A stretch of DNA of 61,946 bases, taken from positions 1-61,946 of the forward strand of contig JAFQGD010000027.1 of NCBI GenBank assembly GCA_017398355.1, read 5' to 3'. The notes under the pieces were generated by a model that was given only the letters and a program-made list of their open reading frames with translations, had not been told where the DNA came from and did not search any database. Positions 25,104 through 34,310 of the stretch are shown in pieces. Source of the DNA: Akkermansia sp. (GTDB lineage: Bacteria > Verrucomicrobiota > Verrucomicrobiia > Verrucomicrobiales > Akkermansiaceae). Positions within the stretch are counted from its first letter, which is position 1; every line of letters starts with the position of its first letter. The position numbers and the translations under genes were made by a program.

Positions 25104-27173
25104 TTATTCTTGACCACGCGTTTGGTACTTCTTGCGCATGTGTTCATCGGATGCGGTGTTCTCTTTCACCTGAGCCTTAGCCTCTGACGCGGCCCGGGAG
25201 ATTTCAGGGTCATCATCCTTTTCATACTTGGAGAGTACGTTGATAACCCAGGGGCGGTCATGCATGCCTTTGAGTGTGTTGATAAGTCTGACGCGCTGGT
25301 TGTACGTCTCATCCAAGTCTTTGAGTTCTTCCTTGAGTTTATCCAGTTCGGGGCCTTCGCCTACGAAATCGGCGGAGTACTCGTCCGTCTTGGCTACCAA
25401 GTCGGAGCGCTTGGAAATGTCGCCATCAATCTTGTCGAACACGACTTTGATGAGAGCTTCTGCTTCTTCATCCGTGCGTTCGCGATCCTGCGCAAATACG
25501 CCACCGATTGCGCGGTCAATGTACTTGGCATTCTTCTCGTCATCGCCGGCCTGTTCCTTGAGTTCCTGCAAGTAGGGGATGATGTCATCATTGGCGTAGT
25601 TGGCAAAGAAGACGTGGTCGCTGCGCCAGTTTTTCTTGTCGGCAGCGCGTTCCTTGTAGTAGGCCAGAGCTTTGGGGGAGCAGGCGCGTCCAAAGGTGTT
25701 GAGCATGGCTTCTCGGTATTGCTCCGGCAGCTTGTCGAAGATTTCATCGCCCACTTGTTTCTTATCTTCTTCGTTATCCATGAAGATGAGAATGTTGTCC
25801 AAGCAGCCGGCCAAGGTTCCTGCCAGTTTCTTGTCGATGTCGGGGTCCTTGAGTAGCTCCATGATGGTGGGGATATCTTTCTTGGAAACGCGCAAGCCCA
25901 TGGCTTCCCAAATATAGGAGAGAACCTCGGCTCGTTGCATCCACTGCTGCTTGGCTACAGAGTCTGCCAATTTCTTGAATTTGACGTTGATGCCTTTGTT
26001 GTTGGAGACAGCCATGCGCTGTACGAGCCAGCGGTACAGGGTGGGCTTAATTTTGGTGCACTTGGTATCCAGGGTGCGGAAGATGAGTGCATCAATGCTG
26101 GGATCTTGTTCGGAGGCAATACCCAGCAGCAAGCAGGCCAGTTGTGCCACGCCTTCGGGGTTGCCACCGAAGACGAATTTGCCCTTTTCATCGCGGACGA
26201 AAGGATCTACCACGACATCAAGCAAGTACTGAGCATCCTCCTTGGAGCACACGATGGTTACTCCCTTTGCCTTGGCATCTGCCATGCTTTCAATGCCTTG
26301 TTTGTTGATGTCTTGCGCGCGCTTGAGCAGTTTGTTGGTGTAATCCATGTGTGCTTGCTTGGCCTCTGCCTCTGCGTTGGCTTTGATGATGAGGGAACCG
26401 CAAATGACACCCAGTACGGCCAAGCCTACAATGCCACCGGCTATGGGCATGGAAAGCCAAGAAATGCCAAATAAGCCACCTTTTTTCTGCGCTGCCGCTT
26501 CGGCTTGCATGGCCAGTAGTTCTGCTTCGGCGCGGGCTTTTTCATCGTCTGTGGGGGTATCTTCCTCTGCCGGTGCGGGTTTAGCTTTGGCCTTGGCCTT
26601 GGGTTTGGCGGCTGCAAGTTTGTTGGCGCCGGCAGGCTTGAGGGCAGCTTTGGCCTTGGGCTTAGGTGTGGCTGCAGGTGCCGGGGTAGGCTCCGGTGTG
26701 GCAACGGGTGTTTCTTCTGCGGGCGGTGCGGTTTCCTCGGCAGCGGCAGCTTCGGCCTGCTGGCGGTTGTATTCTTCCATTTGGCGGTTGTACTCCTCCA
26801 TCTGGCGGTTGTATTCCTCCATCTGGCGTTCGTATTCTTCCTGTGCCAAGCGGGCAGCTTCTTCTTCTGCTGCTAAGCGGGCAGCTTCTTCTGCAGCGGC
26901 TGCTTCGGCGGCTGCTTTTGCTTGCAAATCTTCCTCTGCTACAGGTGCTGCCACGGGGGTGGGAGCTTCTACGGCCGGCTTGGGCGCGACGACAGCTGCA
27001 GGGGTATTCAGTGCTGGTTTCTTGGGCGTAATGGCTTGGCCATTGGAACCCATGAGTTTGACTTGCTTTTTGGGTGCGGCCCCGGTGTTGAGAAAGCGTC
27101 GGGGTGCAGGAGCGGCCCCGGTTGTTTTGAGTTGAGGAGTTGCCATAGGTGTAAAAAATTGTGCTACTGGCAT
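25104..27173 (-). CDS. Large membrane-anchored protein with low-complexity N-terminus
   Basis: 689 residues. The first ~250 residues are Pro/Ala/Glu/Lys-rich and include three or more copies of the heptad RQMEEYN (coiled-coil type) and AAKPKAKAKAKP-like Lys/Ala runs. One membrane segment (MPIAGGIVGLAVLGVICGSLII) lies near residue 265. The remaining ~400 residues are helical with charged repeats, possibly HEAT-like. I chose the ATG at 27173, which has AAAGGAG about 8 bases upstream. A TTG at 27203 is possible. The family is not recognised. A structural or envelope-organising role is inference. Confidence 0.65.
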   Translation of the reverse strand: MPVAQFFTPMATPQLKTTGAAPAPRRFLNTGAAPKKQVKLMGSNGQAITPKKPALNTPAAVVAPKPAVEAPTPVAAPVAEEDLQAKAAAEAAAAEEAARLAAEEEAARLAQEEYERQMEEYNRQMEEYNRQMEEYNRQQAEAAAAEETAPPAEETPVATPEPTPAPAATPKPKAKAALKPAGANKLAAAKPKAKAKAKPAPAEEDTPTDDEKARAEAELLAMQAEAAAQKKGGLFGISWLSMPIAGGIVGLAVLGVICGSLIIKANAEAEAKQAHMDYTNKLLKRAQDINKQGIESMADAKAKGVTIVCSKEDAQYLLDVVVDPFVRDEKGKFVFGGNPEGVAQLACLLLGIASEQDPSIDALIFRTLDTKCTKIKPTLYRWLVQRMAVSNNKGINVKFKKLADSVAKQQWMQRAEVLSYIWEAMGLRVSKKDIPTIMELLKDPDIDKKLAGTLAGCLDNILIFMDNEEDKKQVGDEIFDKLPEQYREAMLNTFGRACSPKALAYYKERAADKKNWRSDHVFFANYANDDIIPYLQELKEQAGDDEKNAKYIDRAIGGVFAQDRERTDEEAEALIKVVFDKIDGDISKRSDLVAKTDEYSADFVGEGPELDKLKEELKDLDETYNQRVRLINTLKGMHDRPWVINVLSKYEKDDDPEISRAASEAKAQVKENTASDEHMRKKYQTRGQE
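26758..26840 (-). repeat. 21-bp in-frame repeats encoding EEYNRQM heptads
   Basis: Near-identical 21-base units in the low-complexity part of the gene, giving a heptad periodic coiled-coil segment. Confidence 0.75.
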
Positions 27174-27273
27174 AATCCTACTCCTTTTCTCCCCGGATTG
27201 CAATCTTGTATTTCATAGAAAGGCGTAATTTCCTACAAAAAAAGAATTTTAAGAGTGGGGAGCAACTTGTAGA

Positions 27274-27302
27274 TTGCAACGGGCGGATTCTTGTGTTAGG
27301 AT
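27274..27302 (+). promoter_or_regulatory. Promoter of the RlpA-like gene, near-leaderless
   Basis: TTGCAA, 17-base spacer, TAGGAT (27297-27302). The ATG at 27311 begins only 8 bases after the -10 box, so the transcript would have almost no 5' leader. Confidence 0.6.
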
Positions 27303-27310
27303 GAGATGGT

Positions 27311-27808
27311 ATGAGAAAGATTTTTCTGATTGGCTGTGCTGCATTGTCCTTGATTCTTGTGACATGTCAGCAATTCAGCTCGCAGAATGGTGCTCGCCCC
27401 GCTACTCATGAAGACTACAAAGGCTACAAGATGGCTCCCTACACCGTAGGGGGGAATCGCTTTGTGCCGATGAGTGTGGAGCAGGCATTGCGTTACGATG
27501 TGGTGGGCAAAGCCTCGTGGTATGAGGCAGATGGGGCTCAGGGTGCCATTTGCCAGAAGTTGTATGCCGGGGAATTGTATGCCGCGCACCGCACTTTGCC
27601 TTTGCCTTGCGAGGTGAAAATTACCAGCATGACAACGGGTAAGAGCTGCATCGTTCGGGTGGCAGATCGCGGTCCGTATATCCACGGCAGACTCATTGAT
27701 GTGAGCACGGCAGTAGCACGCGTGCTGGGGTTTGAGCATGCAGGGCTGGATACTGTGCGGGTGCAGGTTCTTTCTGTGGGGGATGGTGCCTACAAACGTA
27801 CTAGGTGA
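27311..27808 (+). CDS. RlpA-like septal lytic transglycosylase domain lipoprotein
   Basis: 165 residues. Signal peptide with lipobox LVTC. The double-psi beta-barrel of RlpA is clear: GKASWYEAD, AAHRTLPLPCEVKITS, then VRVADRGPYIHGRLIDVSTAVARVLGF. RlpA cleaves denuded glycan strands at the septum and is often lipid-anchored. The family's catalytic Asp is in the DRGP motif. It lacks the C-terminal SPOR domain seen in E. coli RlpA. It is divergent from the 25104-27173 gene. Confidence 0.85.
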   Translation: MRKIFLIGCAALSLILVTCQQFSSQNGARPATHEDYKGYKMAPYTVGGNRFVPMSVEQALRYDVVGKASWYEADGAQGAICQKLYAGELYAAHRTLPLPCEVKITSMTTGKSCIVRVADRGPYIHGRLIDVSTAVARVLGFEHAGLDTVRVQVLSVGDGAYKRTR

Positions 27809-27822
27809 GGCACGAATGCTCT

Positions 27823-28776
27823 TTATTTGGCGCAGAGAAGGCGCATGGCTTGCGGACATTTGCGGGTGAGCCATGTGCCGAGGATGGTGAGGATGCTTAT
27901 GCCAAGCACCGGAGCCCACACATCGTAAAATCCGTGGATTTTATAATTGTACAGGGGGGCGTAGAGCAGGGAATGCGCCGCATAGATGAAGAGCATACAC
28001 CCACCGGCTGTGGCGAGCGGACGGGTAATGCGGGGGAGAAAACGGCTTAAGTAAATACCGGCTAGGCAGTAGATGACGGCATAGCTCAGGGAGACCATGG
28101 GCAGGGAGCAGCCGTAGGTGGAGATATCGAAGTATTCCAGCAGCTCCGGGTGCCAAGCTCGCTGCATGTGCATGAGGACAATGCATGCAAGGATTGCTAT
28201 AGTGTGGCGGCTGAGCCAGTTTTGAATAGATTCCAACGGGGCGCACCGCAAGCAGTATCCCAACAGTACTGCTTGCATCCAGTCAAAGCGCAAGCCTTCA
28301 TGTTGTCGCGGTTCTGCCGCCCAGTGAAAACTGATCAGCAGTACCAGCAAGAGCCATTGATAGCGGGGGAAAATGCGCAGCGCCGCCAAGGCTGCAATGA
28401 TGAGTTGGTAAATGGCGAGGTTGCGCAAGAACCACAAGGGTACATTGTAGGCAGAGGTGCCCCACCCGAATACCTTTTCCCATGTCCATTGCAGCTCGGG
28501 GCGTACCAAGAGGAAAAGCCCAAAGCTGAGGAATGACCACAGCAGCCATGCCAGCCCAAGTTTTAATGCCCGCTTGGCGCATTTGCTTGCTTCTCTGGGC
28601 ATGAAATAACCGGCCATGGCAAAGAACAGGCAGATGGCGCCGCCTACCGGCTTGCCCAACCAATCCGGGCCTTCACCTGTGTGCATCCACATGATGAAGA
28701 ACATGGCTACGCAGCGCGCGATATCTACCCACGCGATACGCCCCGAGGCAGAATGAATGGTAGTTGCGCTGCTCAC
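27823..28776 (-). CDS. Acyltransferase-3 family membrane protein
   Basis: 317 residues. IAWVDIARCVAMFFIMWMHTGE near residue 13 is the conserved acyltransferase-3 start with its Asp/Arg and His residues. About nine or ten membrane segments follow (for example LAWLLWSFLSFGLFLLV and AILACIVLMHM). Such proteins O-acylate cell-surface glycans or lipids. The substrate is unknown. The GTG start overlaps the stop of the peptidase gene (GTGA), so the two genes are coupled. Confidence 0.75.
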   Translation of the reverse strand: MSSATTIHSASGRIAWVDIARCVAMFFIMWMHTGEGPDWLGKPVGGAICLFFAMAGYFMPREASKCAKRALKLGLAWLLWSFLSFGLFLLVRPELQWTWEKVFGWGTSAYNVPLWFLRNLAIYQLIIAALAALRIFPRYQWLLLVLLISFHWAAEPRQHEGLRFDWMQAVLLGYCLRCAPLESIQNWLSRHTIAILACIVLMHMQRAWHPELLEYFDISTYGCSLPMVSLSYAVIYCLAGIYLSRFLPRITRPLATAGGCMLFIYAAHSLLYAPLYNYKIHGFYDVWAPVLGISILTILGTWLTRKCPQAMRLLCAK

Positions 28777-29849
28777 GAGACAAAATCCGTAGCATTCAGG
28801 TGGCATGCGGCTATTTTGCGTACGATGGCACATACCAAATCGCAGCAGGCGCACAAGTCGCGGTCGTCAATGATGCCGTTGTGTGAGTGAATGTAACGCG
28901 TGGGTGTGCTGAGCACAATGGTGGGAATGCCTTGCCAGTGTGCGTAGCAAGCTGCGGCATCTGTGCCGCCGGTGCGTCGAACAGCTGCTTGGTGGGGGAT
29001 GCCCGCTTCGCTCGCCACTTGCAGGACCATATCTGCGAGCTTGGGATGGGTGATGTGGGTGGGGTCAAACAATCGCACCTGTACGCCCTTGCCCACCACA
29101 CCTTGGCGGCAGATACTGCTTTGCCCGGGGGTGTCATCTGCGGGGGCGCCTTCCAAGATGATGGCTACATCTCCCACCATTTCGGCGGGGATGGCGCGGG
29201 CCCCTCGGGTGCCCACTTCCTCCATGACTGTCCCGATGGCGTTGAGGTTGCAGGCTACTTGTTCGGCGCAGAGTTGCTTCATTGCTTCCAACATGCAGTA
29301 GACGCCGTTGCGGTTGTCGAAAGCTTTGCCCATCCAACGGTGGGGGATAGCCAACGGCTGCATGCACACATCCGGTACCACCGGGCACCCCGGGGTGATG
29401 CCCAGTTGCTCCACCTCTGCTTGGCCGGACGCGCCAACATCGATGAAAAGCGCATCATCTGCCATTACCTGTCGGCGCTGTGCTTCCGGCAAAAGGTGAG
29501 GGGGCTTGGTCGCAATTTGTCCCGGTATTTTGTCCCCGCTGCGGGTTAATACCAGAACTCGCTGGCTCGGCAGGGTGTGGTTCCACCAGCCCCCCAGAGG
29601 TACCAGTGTCAGGTATCCATCCGGCGTGATGCCTTGTACCATGAATCCGACCTCATCCATGTGTGCGATGAGCGATACAGTGGGGACCGCGTTCTCCACT
29701 TTGCGGCTGCAGATTTGCAAGCCGGCCGCAGTACAGGTTGATTCTCCGCAGCTGCTCAGTTCTTGCCTCACCAGCTCGCGTATTTCGCCTTCGAACCCGG
29801 ATACGCCGTGTGCATTGCTGCATTCCTCCAGAAGCTTTTGGTTGAACAT
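28773..29849 (-). CDS. M42-family metallopeptidase (aminopeptidase/endoglucanase-like)
   Basis: 358 residues, the usual length. A co-catalytic two-metal aminopeptidase. Expected ligands and catalytic residues are visible: AHMDEVGFM (His), KAFDNRNGV (Asp), MEEVGTRGA (catalytic Glu pair), ILEGAP and IHSHNG (final His). I chose the ATG at 29849 because the family begins near ...LLEECSNAHGVSGFEGEIR. The longer reading adds about 70 unrelated residues. Peptide hydrolysis in the cytoplasm is likely. Confidence 0.88.
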   Translation of the reverse strand: MFNQKLLEECSNAHGVSGFEGEIRELVRQELSSCGESTCTAAGLQICSRKVENAVPTVSLIAHMDEVGFMVQGITPDGYLTLVPLGGWWNHTLPSQRVLVLTRSGDKIPGQIATKPPHLLPEAQRRQVMADDALFIDVGASGQAEVEQLGITPGCPVVPDVCMQPLAIPHRWMGKAFDNRNGVYCMLEAMKQLCAEQVACNLNAIGTVMEEVGTRGARAIPAEMVGDVAIILEGAPADDTPGQSSICRQGVVGKGVQVRLFDPTHITHPKLADMVLQVASEAGIPHQAAVRRTGGTDAAACYAHWQGIPTIVLSTPTRYIHSHNGIIDDRDLCACCDLVCAIVRKIAACHLNATDFVS

Positions 29850-30009
29850 GCCCGGAATTATATGCCGTAACCCCGCATTGTGCAAGCCGTTTCTCAGGGT
29901 GCGGGCTTTCGGGGGGATTGATGATTCCATGTGGGTGCAAGTATAGTAAGTATGACGCACCCTAATGGGGAAGAAGCGTTCTTTTGCGCTCGCGGGCGCG
30001 AGAATCCGC

Positions 30010-30038
30010 TTGTAATACAAGTACTTTTCGGATAATAT
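30010..30038 (+). promoter_or_regulatory. Promoter of the M23 peptidase operon
   Basis: TTGTAA, 17-base spacer, TAATAT (30033-30038). The ATG at 30048 follows 9 bases later, giving a very short leader. Confidence 0.65.
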
Positions 30039-30047
30039 AGCTGCGGT

Positions 30048-30911
30048 ATGGCAGCTCAAAGACGCATCAGCCCGCTTAGGTGGGTATTCTTCATCCTCTT
30101 AGGGGTGGGGATGGTGGTATTTTGCTGCTATTTGGCTGCCGGACGTGGGGCCGCGGCTGCGGCTCGTGCCGAGGGGGAATCCATCTACAAGGCGGATGTT
30201 TCCAAGAGCAACATGCCGGAGCCTTTCATCGGGGGGCTTATTTTGCTTACCCCGGAGCAGATGGCTCGCGTGCCAATGGTGGATGGCTTTGAATGGCCAT
30301 GTGGTACCCCGGAGGGTGGTATGATGTATGATGCTCAGCCTTTCGGATCTGATAACGCAAAACGAGGCGGTAAGCATAGCGGGCAAGATTTAAACGGCAT
30401 AGGTGGCGAAAATACGGACTTGGGAGAGCCTGTGTATGCGGCAGCTCGTGGCTTGGTGGTATATAGTGGCAAGCCTGCTGATGGATGGGGAAATGTGGTG
30501 GTGTTGGCGCACCGCTTGCCCGGGGAAGACAGCATTATCCAGACTCTGTACGCGCATTTAGAGAGCCGAGACGTCAGTCTCGGTACCATCGTGCATCGTG
30601 GCCGCAGGATTGGCAGTATCGGTACGGCCGGGGGGCATTATTTGGCTCATCTGCATTTTGAGGTTATTCAATCGCGCTGCACAGAAGCCGGCATGCCGGG
30701 CTATCATCCTGCCGGTGGTATGAATCGGCTGAATCCGGCAGATGTGATAGCTCATTTCCCTGCCCCCAAGCATCCTGATGCGTATGATGCCGTGCGTTCA
30801 CTGCGTATTCGAGAGGCATATCTTTCCCGCTCACAAAAGAATCCCTCCGCACCCGTTTCGACCCCGGAGGGGACCATCCCCGTCAACCCATCTCAGTTTA
30901 TCACACCATGA
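30048..30911 (+). CDS. M23 (LytM-type) peptidoglycan endopeptidase
   Basis: 287 residues. One N-terminal anchor (WVFFILLGVGMVVFCCYLA) is followed by the LytM domain. Zinc ligands are His110 and Asp114 (HSGQD) and His203 in HLHFE, with the catalytic His201 in the same motif. It cleaves peptidoglycan cross-bridges in the periplasm. The next gene starts within its stop (ATGA), so M23, OmpA-like and UvrD genes form one operon. All metal residues are present, so it is likely an active enzyme and not an EnvC/NlpD-type activator. Confidence 0.88.
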   Translation: MAAQRRISPLRWVFFILLGVGMVVFCCYLAAGRGAAAAARAEGESIYKADVSKSNMPEPFIGGLILLTPEQMARVPMVDGFEWPCGTPEGGMMYDAQPFGSDNAKRGGKHSGQDLNGIGGENTDLGEPVYAAARGLVVYSGKPADGWGNVVVLAHRLPGEDSIIQTLYAHLESRDVSLGTIVHRGRRIGSIGTAGGHYLAHLHFEVIQSRCTEAGMPGYHPAGGMNRLNPADVIAHFPAPKHPDAYDAVRSLRIREAYLSRSQKNPSAPVSTPEGTIPVNPSQFITP

Positions 30912-32308
30912 AACGTAGCATTGTTTTATTCCTTTTAGCTTTCCTGATGACAATCGGTGCCGCCGCCGCCGTGTATTTCTTATTACAGAAAGGCGGTGTT
31001 ATCAAACTGCCTGATTTTCTCAACCGTAAACCGGCGATAGCGGCTCCTGCGGAACCGGCTCCGGAGGAGCCGACTCCTGCCCCGGCGCCGAAACAGCCGA
31101 CTCCTGCGCCCGTTCCTGCACCCGCGCCCGCTCCTGCGCCGGCACCGGTTCCCATGCCCGACCCCGCCCCGGTTCCTGCACCGGCACCCGCATCTGAGCT
31201 TCGTACATTGCCTAAGCTCACGGAAAAACCCCGCAGCCCGGAGCATTCCATGGCGTTGCAAGTAGCAGAAGCACTCAAGGGTGATAATGCGGCCGCAGCT
31301 CTTGATGAATTGGTCAAACGCGGAAGCTTGAGCCAGAGCGCTGCAGATGCCATCAAAGCATGGGCGGCTTCTCACAAAGCTATATCTGTGGAAGAAGTGG
31401 GTACTGCCCGTCGCCCTGATGGAGCCAAGGTGACTCGCTACCGCATCAAATCCGCAGATGGCGGGGAAGACATGTTGGTGGATGTGGTGACTGCACGCAA
31501 TGGAGAGGTGACCATTGAGGTAGCCAAGACCACTCCCGCAGATAAGACCCGTGTGGGTGCCACAACGGATGCTCTGACGGTGGCTGAGGGTTTCATGGAA
31601 TCTGTGCGCCGTGGCGATATGGCAATAGCTCGCTCTCTTGTGACGGGGACGGAGGTCTCTGATGCGACGATAGCCGGTCTTTGCATGGTGTTTGAGGAGG
31701 GTGCTTTTTCTCTGCGTACGGATGCGCCCATCCGCAGTACCTTTGAGAATGCGGACCACGCCGGTTTCTTGGTATATATTGTCTCCAAAGACAGCCCACG
31801 CCCCGGCAACGTAGGCTTGGAAATGACACGCACGGAACCCGGTTGGCGAGTGAGCGCCGTGGCTTTGGATGCCCTGCTGAGCAGCTATGAAGCCAGCGCC
31901 AGTGCAGAAGGTGGCCGTTATTTCCCGATTGTGAAGAACCCGCGCGGTGGCGATTCATTGGCGCTCTTCTTTGCTTTCAACGAATCTGACCTGACTCCGC
32001 GTTCTGTTCGTCAGTTGCAGATTGTGGCAGAGCTGCTCAAGCACAGCCCCGGCAAGAAACTCAACATCTCCGGGCACACGGATGATGTGGGCTCCGAGGC
32101 ATACAACCTCAAGCTCTCCGAACGCCGCGCAGATGCTGTGAAGGAAGCGCTGGTATCCTTTGGGGTGAATGCCGAGCAAATTACGACCCATGGCTTGGGC
32201 AAGAGCCAGCCCCGCCGCCATTATCGCCCCGAAGATTCGGTGCAGCAGATTGATTACGTACGCGGTGAAAACCGCCGTGCAGAAATCTATCTGGACTTTG
32301 AGTCCTGA
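30908..32308 (+). CDS. OmpA/Pal-domain protein anchored in the inner membrane
   Basis: 466 residues. A membrane anchor (residues 5-25) is followed by a Pro/Ala linker of about 70 residues (PAPAPAP type), a middle region of unknown fold and a C-terminal OmpA domain of about 110 residues. The domain has FFAFNESDLTPRS, ISGHTDDVGSEAYNLKLSERRADAV and ENRRAEIYL, which bind peptidoglycan. It lacks a beta-barrel. It could bridge the cell wall and inner membrane, like PG-binding motility or division proteins. Confidence 0.82.
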   Translation: MKRSIVLFLLAFLMTIGAAAAVYFLLQKGGVIKLPDFLNRKPAIAAPAEPAPEEPTPAPAPKQPTPAPVPAPAPAPAPAPVPMPDPAPVPAPAPASELRTLPKLTEKPRSPEHSMALQVAEALKGDNAAAALDELVKRGSLSQSAADAIKAWAASHKAISVEEVGTARRPDGAKVTRYRIKSADGGEDMLVDVVTARNGEVTIEVAKTTPADKTRVGATTDALTVAEGFMESVRRGDMAIARSLVTGTEVSDATIAGLCMVFEEGAFSLRTDAPIRSTFENADHAGFLVYIVSKDSPRPGNVGLEMTRTEPGWRVSAVALDALLSSYEASASAEGGRYFPIVKNPRGGDSLALFFAFNESDLTPRSVRQLQIVAELLKHSPGKKLNISGHTDDVGSEAYNLKLSERRADAVKEALVSFGVNAEQITTHGLGKSQPRRHYRPEDSVQQIDYVRGENRRAEIYLDFES

Positions 32309-34287
32309 TGCACCCCTCACTTTCAGCCGTGCCGAAGCTGCCGGATTTTGCTGCGGAGTTGAACCCCGAGCAATATGCAGCTGTCATGACGAACGCCCGC
32401 CACGCATTAGTGGTGGCGGGTGCGGGTAGTGGCAAGACCCGCACACTCACTTTCCGTGTGGCTCGTCTTTTGGCGTCCGGGGTGCCCAGTTGGCGCATAC
32501 TGCTCCTGACCTTTACCAACAAGGCGGCTCGTGAGATGCTGGCTCGTGTGGGGGAACTTACCGGGGTGGATTCCTCCCACTTGTGGGGTGGTACGTTCCA
32601 TTCTGTTGCCAACCGGCTCTTGCGCCGCTACGCAGAACGCTTGGGGTATCAACCCGGATTTACCATTTTGGATTCAGATGACCAGCGCTCGCTCTTTCGT
32701 GCATTAGTGAAGCAATATGCCGGGAAAACAACGAAGAAAGATCGCTTTCCCAAGCCGGAGCTGTTGCTCTCCCTGCATAGCTTGGCTCACAACACGGGGC
32801 GCAGCTGGCAGCGCACCATGGATGAGGAGTATGCCTACTTGGAGCAACATGCAGATACGATTGGACGCATATTTGAAGGCTATGCGCAGCGAAAGGCGGA
32901 ATCCAATGCCATGGATTTTGATGATTTGCTGCTCAATTTTGTCCGCTTGTTGAGGGAGAATACCGATGTGCGCCAAGAATTACAGCAACGCTTCCTGCAT
33001 GTGTTGGTAGATGAGTATCAAGACACCAATGTGCTACAGGAGGAACTTATTTCTCTGCTGGTGGGCGGGGATAACACGAGTCTCATGGTGGTCGGGGATG
33101 ATGCTCAGAGTATCTACTCATGGCGCGGGGCAAAGGTAGACCATATTTTTAATTTCTGCAACACATACCCGGATGCAGAAATGCATAAAATCGAGACAAA
33201 TTACCGTAGCGTGCCGGCTATATTGGAGGTGTCCAATGTGGCTATTGCGCATAATTCCCGCCAAATTGTCAAAGTATTGCGCCCAGCGCGCCATGATAAC
33301 AGACTGCGCCCTGCCGTTATACCGGCACCGGATAACCGCACAGAGGCCCAGATGGTAGCACGTGAGATTGACTCCCTCTTAGAGTCGGGCGTATCCGGGC
33401 GTGATATTGCCGTGCTTTATCGGGCTCATTTCCACAGTTTGGATGTGCAGATGGAGCTTTCGCGCCACCACATCCCCTATCGCATCACGAGTGGATTGCG
33501 TTTCTTTGAGCAAGCGCATATCAAGGATGTACTTGCTGTGCTGCGCTTGTTGGTGAATCCGCGAGATGAGGTTGCTTTCCGCCGTCTTGTTTCGACATTT
33601 CCCCGCGTGGGAGATGCCACAGCCACCAAAATTTGGAGCGGGTGGCAGCAAATCGTGGAACACATGCCTCAGGAGGATCTGATGCATATGCGATATAGCG
33701 AGCAAATGCGTCCTGTGGCTGTGGCACCTGCCGTGCGGCCTCATTGGGGTGCTTTCCTTGCTATTATGGATACTCTGCACCCGGTAGGGCAGGAGCTGAC
33801 CCCGCCGGAACTCGTCAAACGAGTGCAAAATTATTTGGATGCGCACCTGCGGGCGACCTACGAAAACTACGAGGAGCGGTTGGAAGATATTTCTCAACTT
33901 TCCCGGACTGTGGGGGATTCCCCGAGTTTGGATGATTTTTTGTCCCAAGTTGCCTTGTTGAGTGAGGCAGACCAAGAGGTGCAACCGGATGATGATTGTG
34001 TGACGTTGAGTACCATCCACCAAGCAAAAGGGTTGGAGTGGAAGGTGGTGTTCATCATCTTCTTGGCAGAGGGCCTTTTCCCCCATTATCGGGTGATTAC
34101 TGAGGGGAATGACGATGCCTTGGAGGAGGAAACACGCTTATTCTATGTGGCTGTAACCCGTGCGGAAGACCGCTTGTATATGTCGTTCCCTCGATACAAC
34201 GGCCATAGCTACGACAGCCAGTACTGCCCACCCTCACGTTTCCTGACCACGCTCCCCCCGGAATTGTTGGATGTGTGGGAATGTTGA
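32308..34287 (+). CDS. UvrD/Rep/PcrA-type DNA helicase
   Basis: 659 residues, slightly short for the family. Walker A GAGSGKT (near residue 42), DEYQDTN (Walker B), GDDAQSIYSWRGA, and the C-terminal TLSTIHQAKGLEWKVVF and FYVAVTRAEDRLYM are all present. It is a 3'-5' superfamily I helicase in DNA repair or replication restart. The ATG overlaps the stop of the OmpA-like gene, so it is co-transcribed with envelope genes, a likely chance linkage. Confidence 0.93.
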   Translation: MHPSLSAVPKLPDFAAELNPEQYAAVMTNARHALVVAGAGSGKTRTLTFRVARLLASGVPSWRILLLTFTNKAAREMLARVGELTGVDSSHLWGGTFHSVANRLLRRYAERLGYQPGFTILDSDDQRSLFRALVKQYAGKTTKKDRFPKPELLLSLHSLAHNTGRSWQRTMDEEYAYLEQHADTIGRIFEGYAQRKAESNAMDFDDLLLNFVRLLRENTDVRQELQQRFLHVLVDEYQDTNVLQEELISLLVGGDNTSLMVVGDDAQSIYSWRGAKVDHIFNFCNTYPDAEMHKIETNYRSVPAILEVSNVAIAHNSRQIVKVLRPARHDNRLRPAVIPAPDNRTEAQMVAREIDSLLESGVSGRDIAVLYRAHFHSLDVQMELSRHHIPYRITSGLRFFEQAHIKDVLAVLRLLVNPRDEVAFRRLVSTFPRVGDATATKIWSGWQQIVEHMPQEDLMHMRYSEQMRPVAVAPAVRPHWGAFLAIMDTLHPVGQELTPPELVKRVQNYLDAHLRATYENYEERLEDISQLSRTVGDSPSLDDFLSQVALLSEADQEVQPDDDCVTLSTIHQAKGLEWKVVFIIFLAEGLFPHYRVITEGNDDALEEETRLFYVAVTRAEDRLYMSFPRYNGHSYDSQYCPPSRFLTTLPPELLDVWEC

Positions 34288-34310
34288 ATTGATACCGTGC
34301 CACACATGCT

